Shown piece after piece: positions 53,243-63,400 of a stretch of DNA of 64,000 nucleotides. Location of the stretch: contig NZ_CAAJGL010000090.1 in NCBI RefSeq assembly GCF_900996225.1, positions 496,001 through 560,000 on the forward strand, written 5' to 3'. The DNA comes from Paraburkholderia sp. BCC1884 (GTDB lineage: Bacteria; Pseudomonadota; Gammaproteobacteria; Burkholderiales; Burkholderiaceae). The translations under genes were made by a program, and so were the position numbers. Each line of letters starts with the position of its first letter. Within the stretch, counting starts at the first letter, position 1. The notes below the pieces were generated by a model. The model was not told the DNA's origin. It saw only the letters and a list, made by a program, of their open reading frames with translations, and did not search any database.

Positions 53243-54808
53243 ATGAAGTGGTTCGACCGCATGCCCGTGTTCAGAAAGCTGCTGCTGGCGTTTGCCGTGG
53301 TGATTGGTTTTTGCATCGTGGTCGGCGGGACGGCGCTGACCACGCTGTCCTCCATGCACGACATTACCAATGCCATCTGCGATAAGCATCTCAATGGTCT
53401 CTATTGGATGGAAGAGGCCAATCGCCACAAGATCGATTCCGATCTGGCCGCCGCGAATCTCGGCTACGCCGCCGACGACGCAGCCCGACAAAAACTCAAG
53501 GACGGCATCGTCGGCTCGCTGAAGACCATGCACGCCGCCTACGATCAATATCGCCCGACCATCGAGACCGGCAAGGGCCAGGACAGGTTCGACGACGTGC
53601 AGCGCAAGTCGGCGATCTGGGAAAGCATCGTGCATCAGCAGATTGGCCTCGAGCCGATTCCCGCCGGCGTCGACAACAACGAACTGGTGCGGCGCGCCAT
53701 CGCTTCGAGCGAAGCGCTGCGCGACAGCATTACCGCGCTGATCGACTATCGCCGTCAGCAGGCCAACGAAGCGCAGCAGGAAGCCGGCGACGACTACCGG
53801 CACATGCGCATTACGATGAGCGTGCTCGTGCTCGGCGCGATCGTCGCCGGTACTTTGCTGGCGGCGGTGATTGCGCGTCGGCTGGCGCGACAACTCGGCG
53901 GCGAACCGGCGTACGCCATGCAGATCGCCAACCGTATCGCGGACGGCGACCTGAGCGTGCGCGTCGACACTCGCTCGGGCGACACCGACAGCATGTTGTT
54001 CGCGCTGCGCAATATGCGCGAGCGGCTTGCGGGCATCGTGTCGGGTATCAGCGAATCGAGCGAATCGATCCTGATGGCGTCGGGCGAAATCGCCCAGGGT
54101 AATACCGATCTCTCGCAGCGCACCGAAGAGCAAGCCGCCGCGCTGCAGGAAACGGCGTCGAGCATGCAGGAGCTGACCTCGACGGTGAAAATGAACGCCG
54201 AAAACGCGCAGCAGGCAGGCGGCGTGGCACACGGCGCGGCGGAAGTGGCGGCGCGCGGCAGTCACCTGGTCGGCGACGTGGTCGACACGATGCGCGACCT
54301 CGCGGCCGGTTCCAAGCGCATGACCGACATCATCGCGGTGATCGAAGGCATCGCGTTCCAGACCAATATCCTCGCGCTCAACGCGGCGGTGGAGGCGGCG
54401 CGCGCCGGCGAACAGGGGCGCGGTTTCGCAGTGGTGGCGGGCGAAGTCCGCTCGCTCGCGCAGCGCAGTGCGGTGTCGGCCAAGGAGATCAAGGAACTGA
54501 TCGAAAACTCGACGGCACGCGTGGATAGCGGCGCCGAACTGGCCGAGCGGGCCGGCCAGACGATGGCCGAAGTCACACACGCGGTAAAGCGCGTGACCGA
54601 CATCATGGGGGAGATTTCGTCGGCCTCGCAGGAGCAGAGCACCGGGATCGAAGAGGTCAACCGTGCGGTCGCGCAGATGGACGACGTGACCCAGCAGAAC
54701 GCGGCGCTAGTCGAGCAGGCCGCAGCCGCGGCGGCGTCGATGGCGGATCAGGCGCGGCAGTTGCAGGCGGCGGTCACGGTGTTTTCGCTGGACACGCGCG
54801 GCGGCTGA
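53243..54808 (+). CDS. Methyl-accepting chemotaxis protein (Tsr/Tar-type, four-helix sensor)
   Basis: 521 residues. Membrane segments at about 9-31 and 190-212 flank a helical periplasmic sensor. A HAMP domain and the signalling hairpin (EAARAGEQGRGFAVVAGEVR) follow. It ends SLDTRGG and lacks the xWxxF tether seen on the receptor at 45986-47701. AAGGA seven bases before ATG 53243 supports the start. Confidence 0.92.
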   Translation: MKWFDRMPVFRKLLLAFAVVIGFCIVVGGTALTTLSSMHDITNAICDKHLNGLYWMEEANRHKIDSDLAAANLGYAADDAARQKLKDGIVGSLKTMHAAYDQYRPTIETGKGQDRFDDVQRKSAIWESIVHQQIGLEPIPAGVDNNELVRRAIASSEALRDSITALIDYRRQQANEAQQEAGDDYRHMRITMSVLVLGAIVAGTLLAAVIARRLARQLGGEPAYAMQIANRIADGDLSVRVDTRSGDTDSMLFALRNMRERLAGIVSGISESSESILMASGEIAQGNTDLSQRTEEQAAALQETASSMQELTSTVKMNAENAQQAGGVAHGAAEVAARGSHLVGDVVDTMRDLAAGSKRMTDIIAVIEGIAFQTNILALNAAVEAARAGEQGRGFAVVAGEVRSLAQRSAVSAKEIKELIENSTARVDSGAELAERAGQTMAEVTHAVKRVTDIMGEISSASQEQSTGIEEVNRAVAQMDDVTQQNAALVEQAAAAAASMADQARQLQAAVTVFSLDTRGG

Positions 54809-54932
54809 AGCCGGCCGCGTAGGACGCTTGCCACGCCTGGTGGCACTCCGTACACTCGCGCCTGATTACTGGGCGGCGGCGCGAGCGGCGCCGTTCAGCA
54901 CGAATAACGCCGAACAGAGGAGAACCCCCGCC

Positions 54933-56240
54933 ATGGCCGATTCCTATTTCCCCCGCTGGCGCGCCCAGTCCAACAGCGTCGAAGGCCGCATCGTCGGTAC
55001 TGAAGAGCGCCTTGCGTGGCCGCAGATGTTCGCGATGGGCATCCAGCACGTGGTCGCCATGTTCGGCTCGACGGTGCTCGCGCCGCTGCTGATGGGCTTC
55101 GATCCGAACCTGTGCATTTTCATGTCGGGCATCGGCACGCTGTTGTTCTTCGTGCTGGTGGGCGGCCGCGTGCCGAGCTACCTCGGATCGAGCTTCGCCT
55201 TCATCGGCCTCGTGATCGCGGTGACGGGCTACGGCGGTCATGGTCCGAACCTGAACATTCCGGTGGCGCTCGGCGGGATCATCGCGTGCGGGGTCGTCTA
55301 CGCGATCATTGGACTGATCGTCTCGGCAGTGGGCACGCGCTGGATCGAAACGCTGATGCCGCCCGTCGTGACCGGCGCGATCGTCTGCGTGATCGGTTTG
55401 AACCTCGCGCCGATCGCCGTGCACGGCGTAAGCGGCAGCAACTTCGATTCGTGGATGGCGCTGGTGACGGTGCTGTGCGTCGGCGCGGTCGCGGTGTTCG
55501 CGCGCGGCATGCTGCAGCGTCTGCTGATTCTGGTCGGCCTGCTGATGGCGTATGTGATCTACGCGGTCGTCACGAACGGACTCGGCATGGGTAAGCCGAT
55601 CGACTTCGCCGTGGTCGCGAACGCGGCATGGTTCGGCATGCCGCACTTCATGGCACCGGTCTTCAACCTGCAGGCCATGACGCTGCTCGCGCCGATCGCG
55701 GTGATTCTGGTGGCGGAAAACCTCGGGCATATCAAGGCCGTCAGCGCGATGACCGGTCAGAACCTCGACCGTTATGTAGGCCGCGCCTTTCTCGGCGACG
55801 GACTTGCGACCATCGTGTCCGGCTTCGCCGGCGGCACGGGCGTGACCACCTACGCCGAGAACATCGGCGTGATGGCCGTGACCAAGATCTATTCGACGCT
55901 GGTGTTCGTGATTGCCGCCGTGATCGCGCTGGTGCTCGGTTTCTCGCCGAAGTTCGGCGCGGTGATCCAGACCATTCCGGGGCCGGTGCTGGGCGGCGTG
56001 TCGATCGTCGTGTTCGGCCTGATTGCGGTGACGGGCGCGCGCATCTGGGTCGTCAACAAGGTCGACTTCTCCGATAACCGCAACCTGATCGTGGCCGCCG
56101 TCACGCTCGTGCTCGGCGCGGGCGATTTCTCGCTGAAGCTCGGTGGCTTCGGTTTGGGTGGCATCGGCACCGCGACTTTCGGCGCGATCATTCTTTACGC
56201 GCTGCTGAGAAGGAAACCGGCGCAAGGTCCGGTGGCCTGA
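54933..56240 (+). CDS. NCS2-family uracil/pyrimidine permease (UraA/RutG-like)
   Basis: 435 residues with about fourteen membrane segments. Family signatures are AMGIQHVVAMFGSTVLAPL near the start, SAMTGQNLDRYVGRAFLGDG and SGFAGGTGVTTYAENIGVMA, the last holding the substrate-binding Glu. It imports uracil or a related base with protons. The ribosome-binding site AGAGGAGAA is about ten bases before ATG 54933. Confidence 0.92.
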   Translation: MADSYFPRWRAQSNSVEGRIVGTEERLAWPQMFAMGIQHVVAMFGSTVLAPLLMGFDPNLCIFMSGIGTLLFFVLVGGRVPSYLGSSFAFIGLVIAVTGYGGHGPNLNIPVALGGIIACGVVYAIIGLIVSAVGTRWIETLMPPVVTGAIVCVIGLNLAPIAVHGVSGSNFDSWMALVTVLCVGAVAVFARGMLQRLLILVGLLMAYVIYAVVTNGLGMGKPIDFAVVANAAWFGMPHFMAPVFNLQAMTLLAPIAVILVAENLGHIKAVSAMTGQNLDRYVGRAFLGDGLATIVSGFAGGTGVTTYAENIGVMAVTKIYSTLVFVIAAVIALVLGFSPKFGAVIQTIPGPVLGGVSIVVFGLIAVTGARIWVVNKVDFSDNRNLIVAAVTLVLGAGDFSLKLGGFGLGGIGTATFGAIILYALLRRKPAQGPVA

Positions 56241-56326
56241 TTTTTCTCCGCACAGGGCGACACGTATTCGCAGTTCGACAGCGGCGCGGTTTCTTTTCGG
56301 TCACGATCGAAAAGACCCGCGCCGCG

Positions 56327-57982
56327 TTATTTTCTGCGCGCCGTCAGCGCGGTCTCCGACAAATCCACCTCGCGCATCAGCTTGTTCAACGTCTCGTCGT
56401 TGATCTCCTGACTGTTGCGCAACGCCAGCAGCGTCTTGCGCTCGGCCCGCATCGCCGCCAGCTTCATCCTGAACTCCAGCGCATCGGCGCGCCGCGCCAG
56501 TTCGCGTGGCTCCTGTTCGTCGTCGAAGGTGGCGAGGCGGCGGCGGTAGATGTCCATCACGCGCGCGGTCACGTCGGCCGCATACGCTGACGACGACTCA
56601 TCCAGATTCGAGCACTCTTTATCGTGGACCTTGTCGACTGCGCGAATCGCGGCCTGTGCCGCTATCTTGCGCGCGAGCGTTTCTTCGGCGAGATGGGGGT
56701 CCTTGCCACGTCGCCAACCACTCAACAACAGCGGCAATGCCACCACGGCGACCACCAGCGACAGGAGGATCACGCCTGAGGCAATGAAGATCGCCAGATC
56801 GCGGCCCGGCAGCGGTGCGCCGTCCGGCAGCATTTCCGGCAGCGACAGCACGCCCGCCAATGTCACGGCGCCGCGCACGCCGGCTACCGTCGTTACCGCC
56901 ACCGTGCGCAAACCGGGCACGGCGCTCGTCATACCCTGCTTCGCCGCGCCACGGCTTGCGAACCAGCGCAGCAGCCATACCCAGACGAAGCGCATTGCGT
57001 AGAGCGCGACCGCCACGGCGGCGATATAGCCGATCAGCAGCAGGACCTGGGTATTGCTGGTTTCGTGCGCATTGAGCAATGCTCGTCCGAGAATGTGCGG
57101 AAACTGCAGGCCGAGCAGAATGAACACCATGCCGTTGAAGACGAACTCGATCATCGTCCACGTGCTGTTCGCACGCACGCGCGACGACACCGGGCCGGTG
57201 CTGGCAAGAGTCGAGTAGTTCATCATCATGCCGGCGGCGACGGCGGCCAGAATGCCCGACAGCTCGAAGCGCTCGGCGATCAGATAGGCGCTGAACGGAA
57301 TCAGCAAGGTCATCACCACGCCGGGCGCCGGATCGCCTTCTTCAGTCAACGAGAAGAAGCGCGCCGACACGAAGCTGAATAGCCAGCTCACCGCCGCGCC
57401 CGTCGCCAGGCCGCCCACGGCGATGACCACGAAACTGATCGACGCGTCGCGCAGCGAGAACACACCGGTGAGCGCCGCGGCAATCGCAAACTTCAACGCG
57501 ACCAGGCCCGAGGCGTCGTTCATCAGCGCTTCGCCTTCGAGGATATGCATCAACCGACCGGGAATCTTGCCCTTGCCGACGATGCCGGTCAGCGCCACCG
57601 CGTCCGTCGGCGACAGCACGGCGGCCAGGGCGAACGCCACCGGCAGCGAGATCGCCGGCACCAGCGCGTGCACGAAGTAGCCGACCACCAGCACGGTCAT
57701 GAACACGAGGCCGAGCGCGAGCATCAGGATCGAGCGCCGCGCCATGAAGAACTCGCGCTTCGGAATGCGCCATCCGTCCGCGAACAGCAGCGGTGGAATG
57801 AACAGCATCATGAAGATTTCCGGATCGAAGGTGACGTGCAAGCCGAGCCTGTGCCAGGCGAGCACCGCGCCGATGGCGATCTGTACGAGCGGCAGCGGCA
57901 AGGTGAACGGCAACACACGCGTGACGATGCCGGAACCGGCAACGGCGAGCAGCAGAATCAGTACGGTAAAAACAATTTCCAT
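56327..57982 (-). CDS. Na+/H+ antiporter, CPA1 (NhaP-like)
   Basis: 551 residues. About twelve membrane segments carry the CPA1 core: LSPTDAVALTGIVGKG and EGEALMNDASGLV with the ion-binding Asn-Asp, plus VRGAVTLAGVLSLP. A C-terminal cytoplasmic tail of about 130 residues, rich in Glu and Arg, probably senses pH or regulates flux. It expels Na+ or K+ in exchange for protons. Confidence 0.92.
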   Translation of the reverse strand: MEIVFTVLILLLAVAGSGIVTRVLPFTLPLPLVQIAIGAVLAWHRLGLHVTFDPEIFMMLFIPPLLFADGWRIPKREFFMARRSILMLALGLVFMTVLVVGYFVHALVPAISLPVAFALAAVLSPTDAVALTGIVGKGKIPGRLMHILEGEALMNDASGLVALKFAIAAALTGVFSLRDASISFVVIAVGGLATGAAVSWLFSFVSARFFSLTEEGDPAPGVVMTLLIPFSAYLIAERFELSGILAAVAAGMMMNYSTLASTGPVSSRVRANSTWTMIEFVFNGMVFILLGLQFPHILGRALLNAHETSNTQVLLLIGYIAAVAVALYAMRFVWVWLLRWFASRGAAKQGMTSAVPGLRTVAVTTVAGVRGAVTLAGVLSLPEMLPDGAPLPGRDLAIFIASGVILLSLVVAVVALPLLLSGWRRGKDPHLAEETLARKIAAQAAIRAVDKVHDKECSNLDESSSAYAADVTARVMDIYRRRLATFDDEQEPRELARRADALEFRMKLAAMRAERKTLLALRNSQEINDETLNKLMREVDLSETALTARRK

Positions 57983-58377
57983 CGGTCTATTTGTGGGGAT
58001 ATAACGGGTGTCACCCGGTCAAGTTCGATGAAAGTGCCGCATAGCGTTTACGCGGCGTAAGGCTGCAGTTTAGCCCGATGCCGTGTCGCGCTATCGCCAG
58101 CGCGGCAGAAGAACAGTGGGCCGGGAGTTGCGCCGGGTTGCCCGCGAGTCGGCTCCTCGCTCAAACCTGCTACGCACCGCAACGGTGCGCGTCACGCCCG
58201 GACGCGGCGCACGCCACCATGCGCCGGTGCAATCCCGTCCGCAAATTTCCTTCGAATGTGCGCCAGCGTGCGCACGGAGCTTGCTTAAGTCATATCGATG
58301 ACGCACATTTGAGAAACGGCGCCGAGGTTGTTCGCTTCCGCGTTCGGACCGGCCCGGCTCTCGCGTGAGAGGATTGC
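57983..58377. promoter_or_regulatory. Divergent region between antiporter and EAL protein genes, with an inverted repeat
   Basis: About 395 bases with no supported gene. CGGGTG-T-CACCCG at 58005-58017 is a perfect inverted repeat about 25 bases before the antiporter start, so it could be an operator or a hairpin in the leader. A weaker one, GTCAT-ATCG-ATGAC, lies near 58289. Confidence 0.4.
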
Positions 58378-59655
58378 ATGACGATTGCGCAACAGGAAAG
58401 GACGGCCGCCGCGCCGCATGGCTTCGACGTCGAAGTAACGTCGGGGCTCGAACGTTTTTCGGCTCAGCATGGCGAACTGACGCTGACGAGCGTGTTTCAA
58501 CCCATTTTCAGCCTGTCGCATATGCGGGCAGTCGGCTACGAGGGACTGCTGCGCGCGCACGACTCGCTCGACCGCGCCGTGTCGCCGATCGACGTGTTCG
58601 GTGAGGCCGCGCGGATCGGCGACGTCCTGCAGGTCGACCGGCTCGCCCAGACGCTTCATCTGGAAAACTTCAAGGTGCTCGGCGCCGAGCGGGAGTGGCT
58701 GTTCCTCAACGTGCATCCCGGCGCGCTCACCGATCCGTATCTCTCTGCCGCGCTGCTCGCCACCTTGAAGCGACTCGATCTGCCGCCGCGCCGCATCGTG
58801 CTCGAAGTGCTGGAGCATCGCGCGGAAGACCTCGAGCGTCTTGCCGAAGCCGTGCGCCAGTTCCGCGAGCGCGGCTTCCTGATCGCACTCGACGATTTCG
58901 GCGCGGGACACTCGAACGTCGAACGGATCTGGCAACTGAACCCCGATATCGTGAAGCTCGACCGCATCATGCTGTCGCACGCCGCGCATCGCGCGGATAT
59001 GGCGACGATCCTGCCGGGCCTCGTCGCCCTGCTGCACGAAGCGGGCAAGCTGGTGCTGATAGAAGGCGTGGAAACCGAACATGAAGCGCAGATGGCGCTC
59101 GCCTGCAATGCCGACTTCGTGCAGGGCTTTTTCTTCGGCCGCCCGAATCCGGGCGCGGCCGATGCGGCGCAGGCGGCGTCGTGCATCAGCGAACTGACCG
59201 AGCGTTATCGCGACCAGACCGAGGCGCGCGAGCGTCGCAGCGTGAGTCGTCTCGCGCCGTATTTGCGGGCGTTCGAGCGCGCCGCGGAACGGCTCGCGGC
59301 CGGCGAGCCGCTCGAGGAAGTCTGCTGGAATTTTCTCGCGCTCGACCACGCGGCGCGCTGTTTCCTGCTCGACGCCAAGGGCAAACAGGCGGGACGCAAC
59401 GTCGTGCTGCGTGCGGATCGCGCGGCGCATGAGACGCGCTTTCTGCCGCTCGCCGATGCGCAGGGCGCGAACTGGCTGCGTCGGCCATATTTCCGCGATG
59501 CGATCAATTCACCCGAGCGCGTGCATGTGACGCGGCCGTATCTGTCGATCAACGAAGCGCTGCCGTGTGTGACGCTGTCGGTGGCGACGCGGGTCGGCGA
59601 GCAGACTTGCGTGCTGTGCGGCGATATCGATTGGGTGGACGAAGAGCGCTTCTGA
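58378..59655 (+). CDS. EAL-domain cyclic di-GMP phosphodiesterase with C-terminal sensor-like domain
   Basis: 425 residues. The EAL core keeps the metal and catalytic residues: E55 (in EGLLR in place of EALLR), N111, E143, D172-D173, K193, E229 and Q249, so activity is likely. Unusually the EAL domain comes first and a 160-residue region follows (about 265-425) that resembles the GAF/Cache-like domain attached to some EAL proteins. No membrane segment is seen. It would lower cyclic di-GMP, opposite to the cyclase at 50606. Confidence 0.88.
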   Translation: MTIAQQERTAAAPHGFDVEVTSGLERFSAQHGELTLTSVFQPIFSLSHMRAVGYEGLLRAHDSLDRAVSPIDVFGEAARIGDVLQVDRLAQTLHLENFKVLGAEREWLFLNVHPGALTDPYLSAALLATLKRLDLPPRRIVLEVLEHRAEDLERLAEAVRQFRERGFLIALDDFGAGHSNVERIWQLNPDIVKLDRIMLSHAAHRADMATILPGLVALLHEAGKLVLIEGVETEHEAQMALACNADFVQGFFFGRPNPGAADAAQAASCISELTERYRDQTEARERRSVSRLAPYLRAFERAAERLAAGEPLEEVCWNFLALDHAARCFLLDAKGKQAGRNVVLRADRAAHETRFLPLADAQGANWLRRPYFRDAINSPERVHVTRPYLSINEALPCVTLSVATRVGEQTCVLCGDIDWVDEERF

Positions 59656-59690
59656 GATGATGTCGTTTTCGACGACACCCAGCCGCGCTC

Positions 59691-60395
59691 ATGTCCGTTC
59701 TTCTTGAAGTCATTGCCACGACCGTTGCCGACGCGCGCCTCGCCGCGCGCGCGGGCGCCGACCGTCTAGAACTCGTCACTGCGATGGGCGAAGGCGGGTT
59801 GACGCCTAGCCTCGGCTTGATCGAAGCGGTGGTGGCCGCCGTTGAAATCCCCGTCAATGTGATCGTGCGGCCGCACAGCCGCTCGTTCGTCTATGACCGC
59901 GACGATTACGCGGTGATGCTGCGCGACGTGCGGGCGGTGCGAACCGCGGGCGCCAACGGTATCGTGATCGGCATGCTGAACGAGGGAGGGGAGATCGACC
60001 GCGAGGGTCTCGCGCGCGCAGTCGATGCGGCCGATGGTCTTGCCATCACGTTCCATCGCGCGTTCGATGAAGCGCGTGATTTGCGAAACTCGCTCGATGT
60101 ATTGCTGGGTTTCGATGCCGTGACGAATGTTCTGACATCGGGTGGCAAGCCTTCGGTCCTGGGCGCGCAAGACACGATCAGCGAGTTGGTCAGGCAGGCA
60201 TCCGGCTCGCATTGCACGGTGCTGGCCGGCGCGGGGTTGACGGTCGAGGCGATCGGCGGTTTCGTGAGCCGTACCCAGGTTGAAGCCGTGCATTTCGGTT
60301 CGGGCGTTCGCGTCGGCGGCAACGGCCTTGCACCGGTCGATGCAGACAAGGTGGCAAAAGTCCGAGCCCTGCTCGACATGACCTCGCTTAACTGA
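59691..60395 (+). CDS. cutC: CutC family protein
   Basis: 234 residues of the TIM-barrel CutC family: EVIATTVADARLAARAGADRLELV, VNVIVRPHSRSFVYDRDDY, ITFHRAFDEARD and VLAGAGLTVE. CutC was first linked to copper tolerance in E. coli; the biochemical role is not settled. It starts 35 bases after the EAL gene and may share its transcript. Confidence 0.92.
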   Translation: MSVLLEVIATTVADARLAARAGADRLELVTAMGEGGLTPSLGLIEAVVAAVEIPVNVIVRPHSRSFVYDRDDYAVMLRDVRAVRTAGANGIVIGMLNEGGEIDREGLARAVDAADGLAITFHRAFDEARDLRNSLDVLLGFDAVTNVLTSGGKPSVLGAQDTISELVRQASGSHCTVLAGAGLTVEAIGGFVSRTQVEAVHFGSGVRVGGNGLAPVDADKVAKVRALLDMTSLN

Positions 60396-60414
60396 ATCTG
60401 GCGGACAGCAAAGA

Positions 60415-60454
60415 AAAATGCCGCTTCGGGTGAGAACCCGAAGCGGCATTTTTT
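60415..60454. terminator. Bidirectional terminator between cutC and the oxidoreductase gene
   Basis: A perfect 17-base stem (AAAATGCCGCTTCGGGT with its complement) around a GAGA loop, with T-runs on both strands. It ends the convergent cutC and indolepyruvate ferredoxin oxidoreductase genes. Confidence 0.95.
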
Positions 60455-60462
60455 CGCCCCGC

Positions 60463-63400
60463 TTACTTTGCTACGACGACCGGAATTCCGCGCAACTGTC
60501 CGGCGCCCTTCACCTCTTCCAGCGACTTCTTCACCGACTCACTCGTCGCCGCGTCGATCTGCAAACGCGCTGCGAGATCACGCTCGCCACGCTTCACTCC
60601 CGCCAGATTCGCCAGTTTCACGTGACCGTAACCGCGCACGCGGGCATGCAGATCGGCCAGCTTCGCAACGTCCTCCAGGTTGTTCGCGTTCAGCTTGGCG
60701 AACGCACGTTGAAGGGTGGTTTCGTAGTCACCGGCGAGATCGCGTTCCATCTTGCGTTCGAGCGTGCGGCCGAACGGATCGAGCATCGTGCCGCGCAAGC
60801 CGCGCCATTTCGCCAGCACGCCGAGCACCGGCCACATCCATTGACCGAAGGTTTTCTTGGTCGGATTCTTGCCCGCTTGCGGACGCGCGATGGTCGGCGG
60901 CGCGAGGTTGAACTTGATGCCGAAGTCCTTGCCCGCGACACCTTCGAATTGCGCTTCGAGGGCTTCACGGAAAGCCGAGTCGGTGTGCAGACGCGCGACT
61001 TCGTATTCGTCCTTCACCGCGAGCAGACGATAGAACGTCGTGGCCACGGCGCGGCTCACGCGTTCGCTGCCGGCGTCCACTGCGGATTCCGCGCGACGCG
61101 CCGCATCCACCAGCGCGCGATAACGCTTCACGTAGCTCGCGCCACCGTAAGTCTGCAGACGGCCTTCACGATGGGCGATCAGCTCATCGAGCGTATCGAC
61201 CTTGACGGCCTGTTTTGCGAGATGCCGCGCTTGCCACAACGCGTCGAGCGCGGCCGGATCTTGCGCCGCGAGACGGCCGATCGAGAATGCCAGTTGATTC
61301 ATCTGCACCGCGACGTTGTTCAGTTCGATCGCGCGCATCATCGCGCCGAACGAGACCGGCACGAGGCCGAGTTGCCAGGCGTAGCCGAGCATCAGAATGT
61401 TCGCGCCGATCGTGTCGCCGAGAAAACGCGTAGCGAGTGCTTGAGCGTCGCACGTCGACATGCGTTCCGCACCTGCCGCGTGACGCATCTTGTCGATCAG
61501 CGCATCGGCGTGCAGAGTGGCGTCAGGATTCGTCACGAAGCTCGCGTTCGGAATCGCATGCGTGTTCACCACGATGCGCGTGCGGCCATGACGCACCGTC
61601 TGCAACGCATCGGCGCTCGCGCCGACCACCATATCGCACGCGAGCAGCACGTCGGCTTGTTGTGTGTCGATACGCACCTGGTTGAGCCATTCGTCGCGCG
61701 CGGCGAAGCGCACGAACGACAGCACCGAGCCACCCTTTTGCGCGAAGCCCATGAAGTCGAGCACCGACGCGCTCTTGCCTTCCAGGTGCGCGGCCATGCT
61801 GATCAACGCGCCGACCGTCACGACACCCGTGCCGCCCACGCCCGTCACCAGAATGTCGAACGGTGCGGCGTCGAGATGCGTCGCGGGAATCGGCAAGGCT
61901 TCAACGCGTGCCGCCAGCGCTTGCGGATCGAACGCGGCGCCTGCGGCCTTCTTCAGCTTGCCGCCTTCCACCGTGACGAAGCTCGGGCAAAAACCGTTCA
62001 CGCACGAGTAGTCTTTGTTGCACGACGATTGATCGATGCGACGCTTGCGTCCCAACGCCGTTTCGACCGGTTCTACCGAGAGGCAATTCGATTGCACGCC
62101 GCAATCGCCGCAGCCTTCGCAGACTTCCTCGTTGATGAACAGACGCTTGTCGGGATCGGGAAACTCGCCTTTTTTCCGGCGCCGGCGTTTTTCCGCCGCA
62201 CAGGTCTGGTCGTAGATCAGCACGGTCACGCCGTCGGTGTCGCGCAATTCGCGTTGCACGGTGTCCATCTCGCTGCGATGGTGGAAGGTCGTGCCCTTCG
62301 GAAACAGATCGTGATGGCCGTCGTATTTCTCCGGCTCGTCGCTCACCACGACGAAGCGCGACACGCCTTCGGCTTCCACCTGACGCGCAATCTGCGGCAC
62401 CGAGATGCTGCCGTCGACCGGCTGGCCGCCTGTCATGGCGACCGCGTCGTTATAGAGAATCTTGTACGTGATGGTGGCTTTCGCGGCGACCGCCTGGCGG
62501 ATCGCGAGAATGCCGGAGTGGAAGTACGTGCCGTCGCCGAGATTCTGGAACACGTGGCGCGTTTTCGTGAACATCGAATGCGAAGCCCAGTCCACGCCTT
62601 CGCCGCCCATCTGGATCAGGCCAGTGGTGTCGCGCTCCATCCAGGAAGCCATGAAGTGACAGCCGATGCCCGCATGCGCGATCGATCCGTCCGGCACTTT
62701 CGTCGACGTGTTGTGCGGGCAGCCGGAGCAGAAGTAGGGCGTGCGCTTCACGCTGTCGGCGGCGTTCGAAAGAATGTGCGGCGCGACCAGATCGACCACG
62801 CGATCGCGGCGATCGAGCGCCGGCTTGTGCTTCGCAAGCCAATCCGCGAACACCGGCAAAATGCGCGACGGCCGCAGTTCGCCGAGCGCCGACAGCAGCA
62901 ACGTGCCGTCCGCAGCATTCTTGCCGACCACGATCGGCCGCGTGCCTTGCGTGCGGTTGTAGAGATAGTCCTTGATCTGCTGTTCGATGACCGGGCCCTT
63001 CTCCTCGATCACCAGCACTTCAGACAAACCGGAGACGAACGCGTCGATGCGCGTCATCTCCAGCGGAAACGACAGGCCCACCTTGTAGATGCGCACACCG
63101 GCCGCTTCCAGATCGGCGACGGTGAGGTCGAGCCGGCGCAGCGTTTCCATCAAGTCCAGATGCGCCTTGCCGCACGTTACGATCCCCACGTTGGCATCGG
63201 GGCTCGGCGCGATCCATTTGTCGATGCTGTTCACCCGCGAGAAGTGACGCACGGCGTCGAGCTTCGCGTGCATGCGCGATTCGATGGTCAGGCTCGGCAG
63301 ATCGGGCCAGCGGTTATGCAGGCCGCCGGTTGGCGCTTCGAAATCCTGCGGTACGGCCCAGTCGGTTTGCAGCGCGTCGAGATCGACCGTGGTGCCCGAT

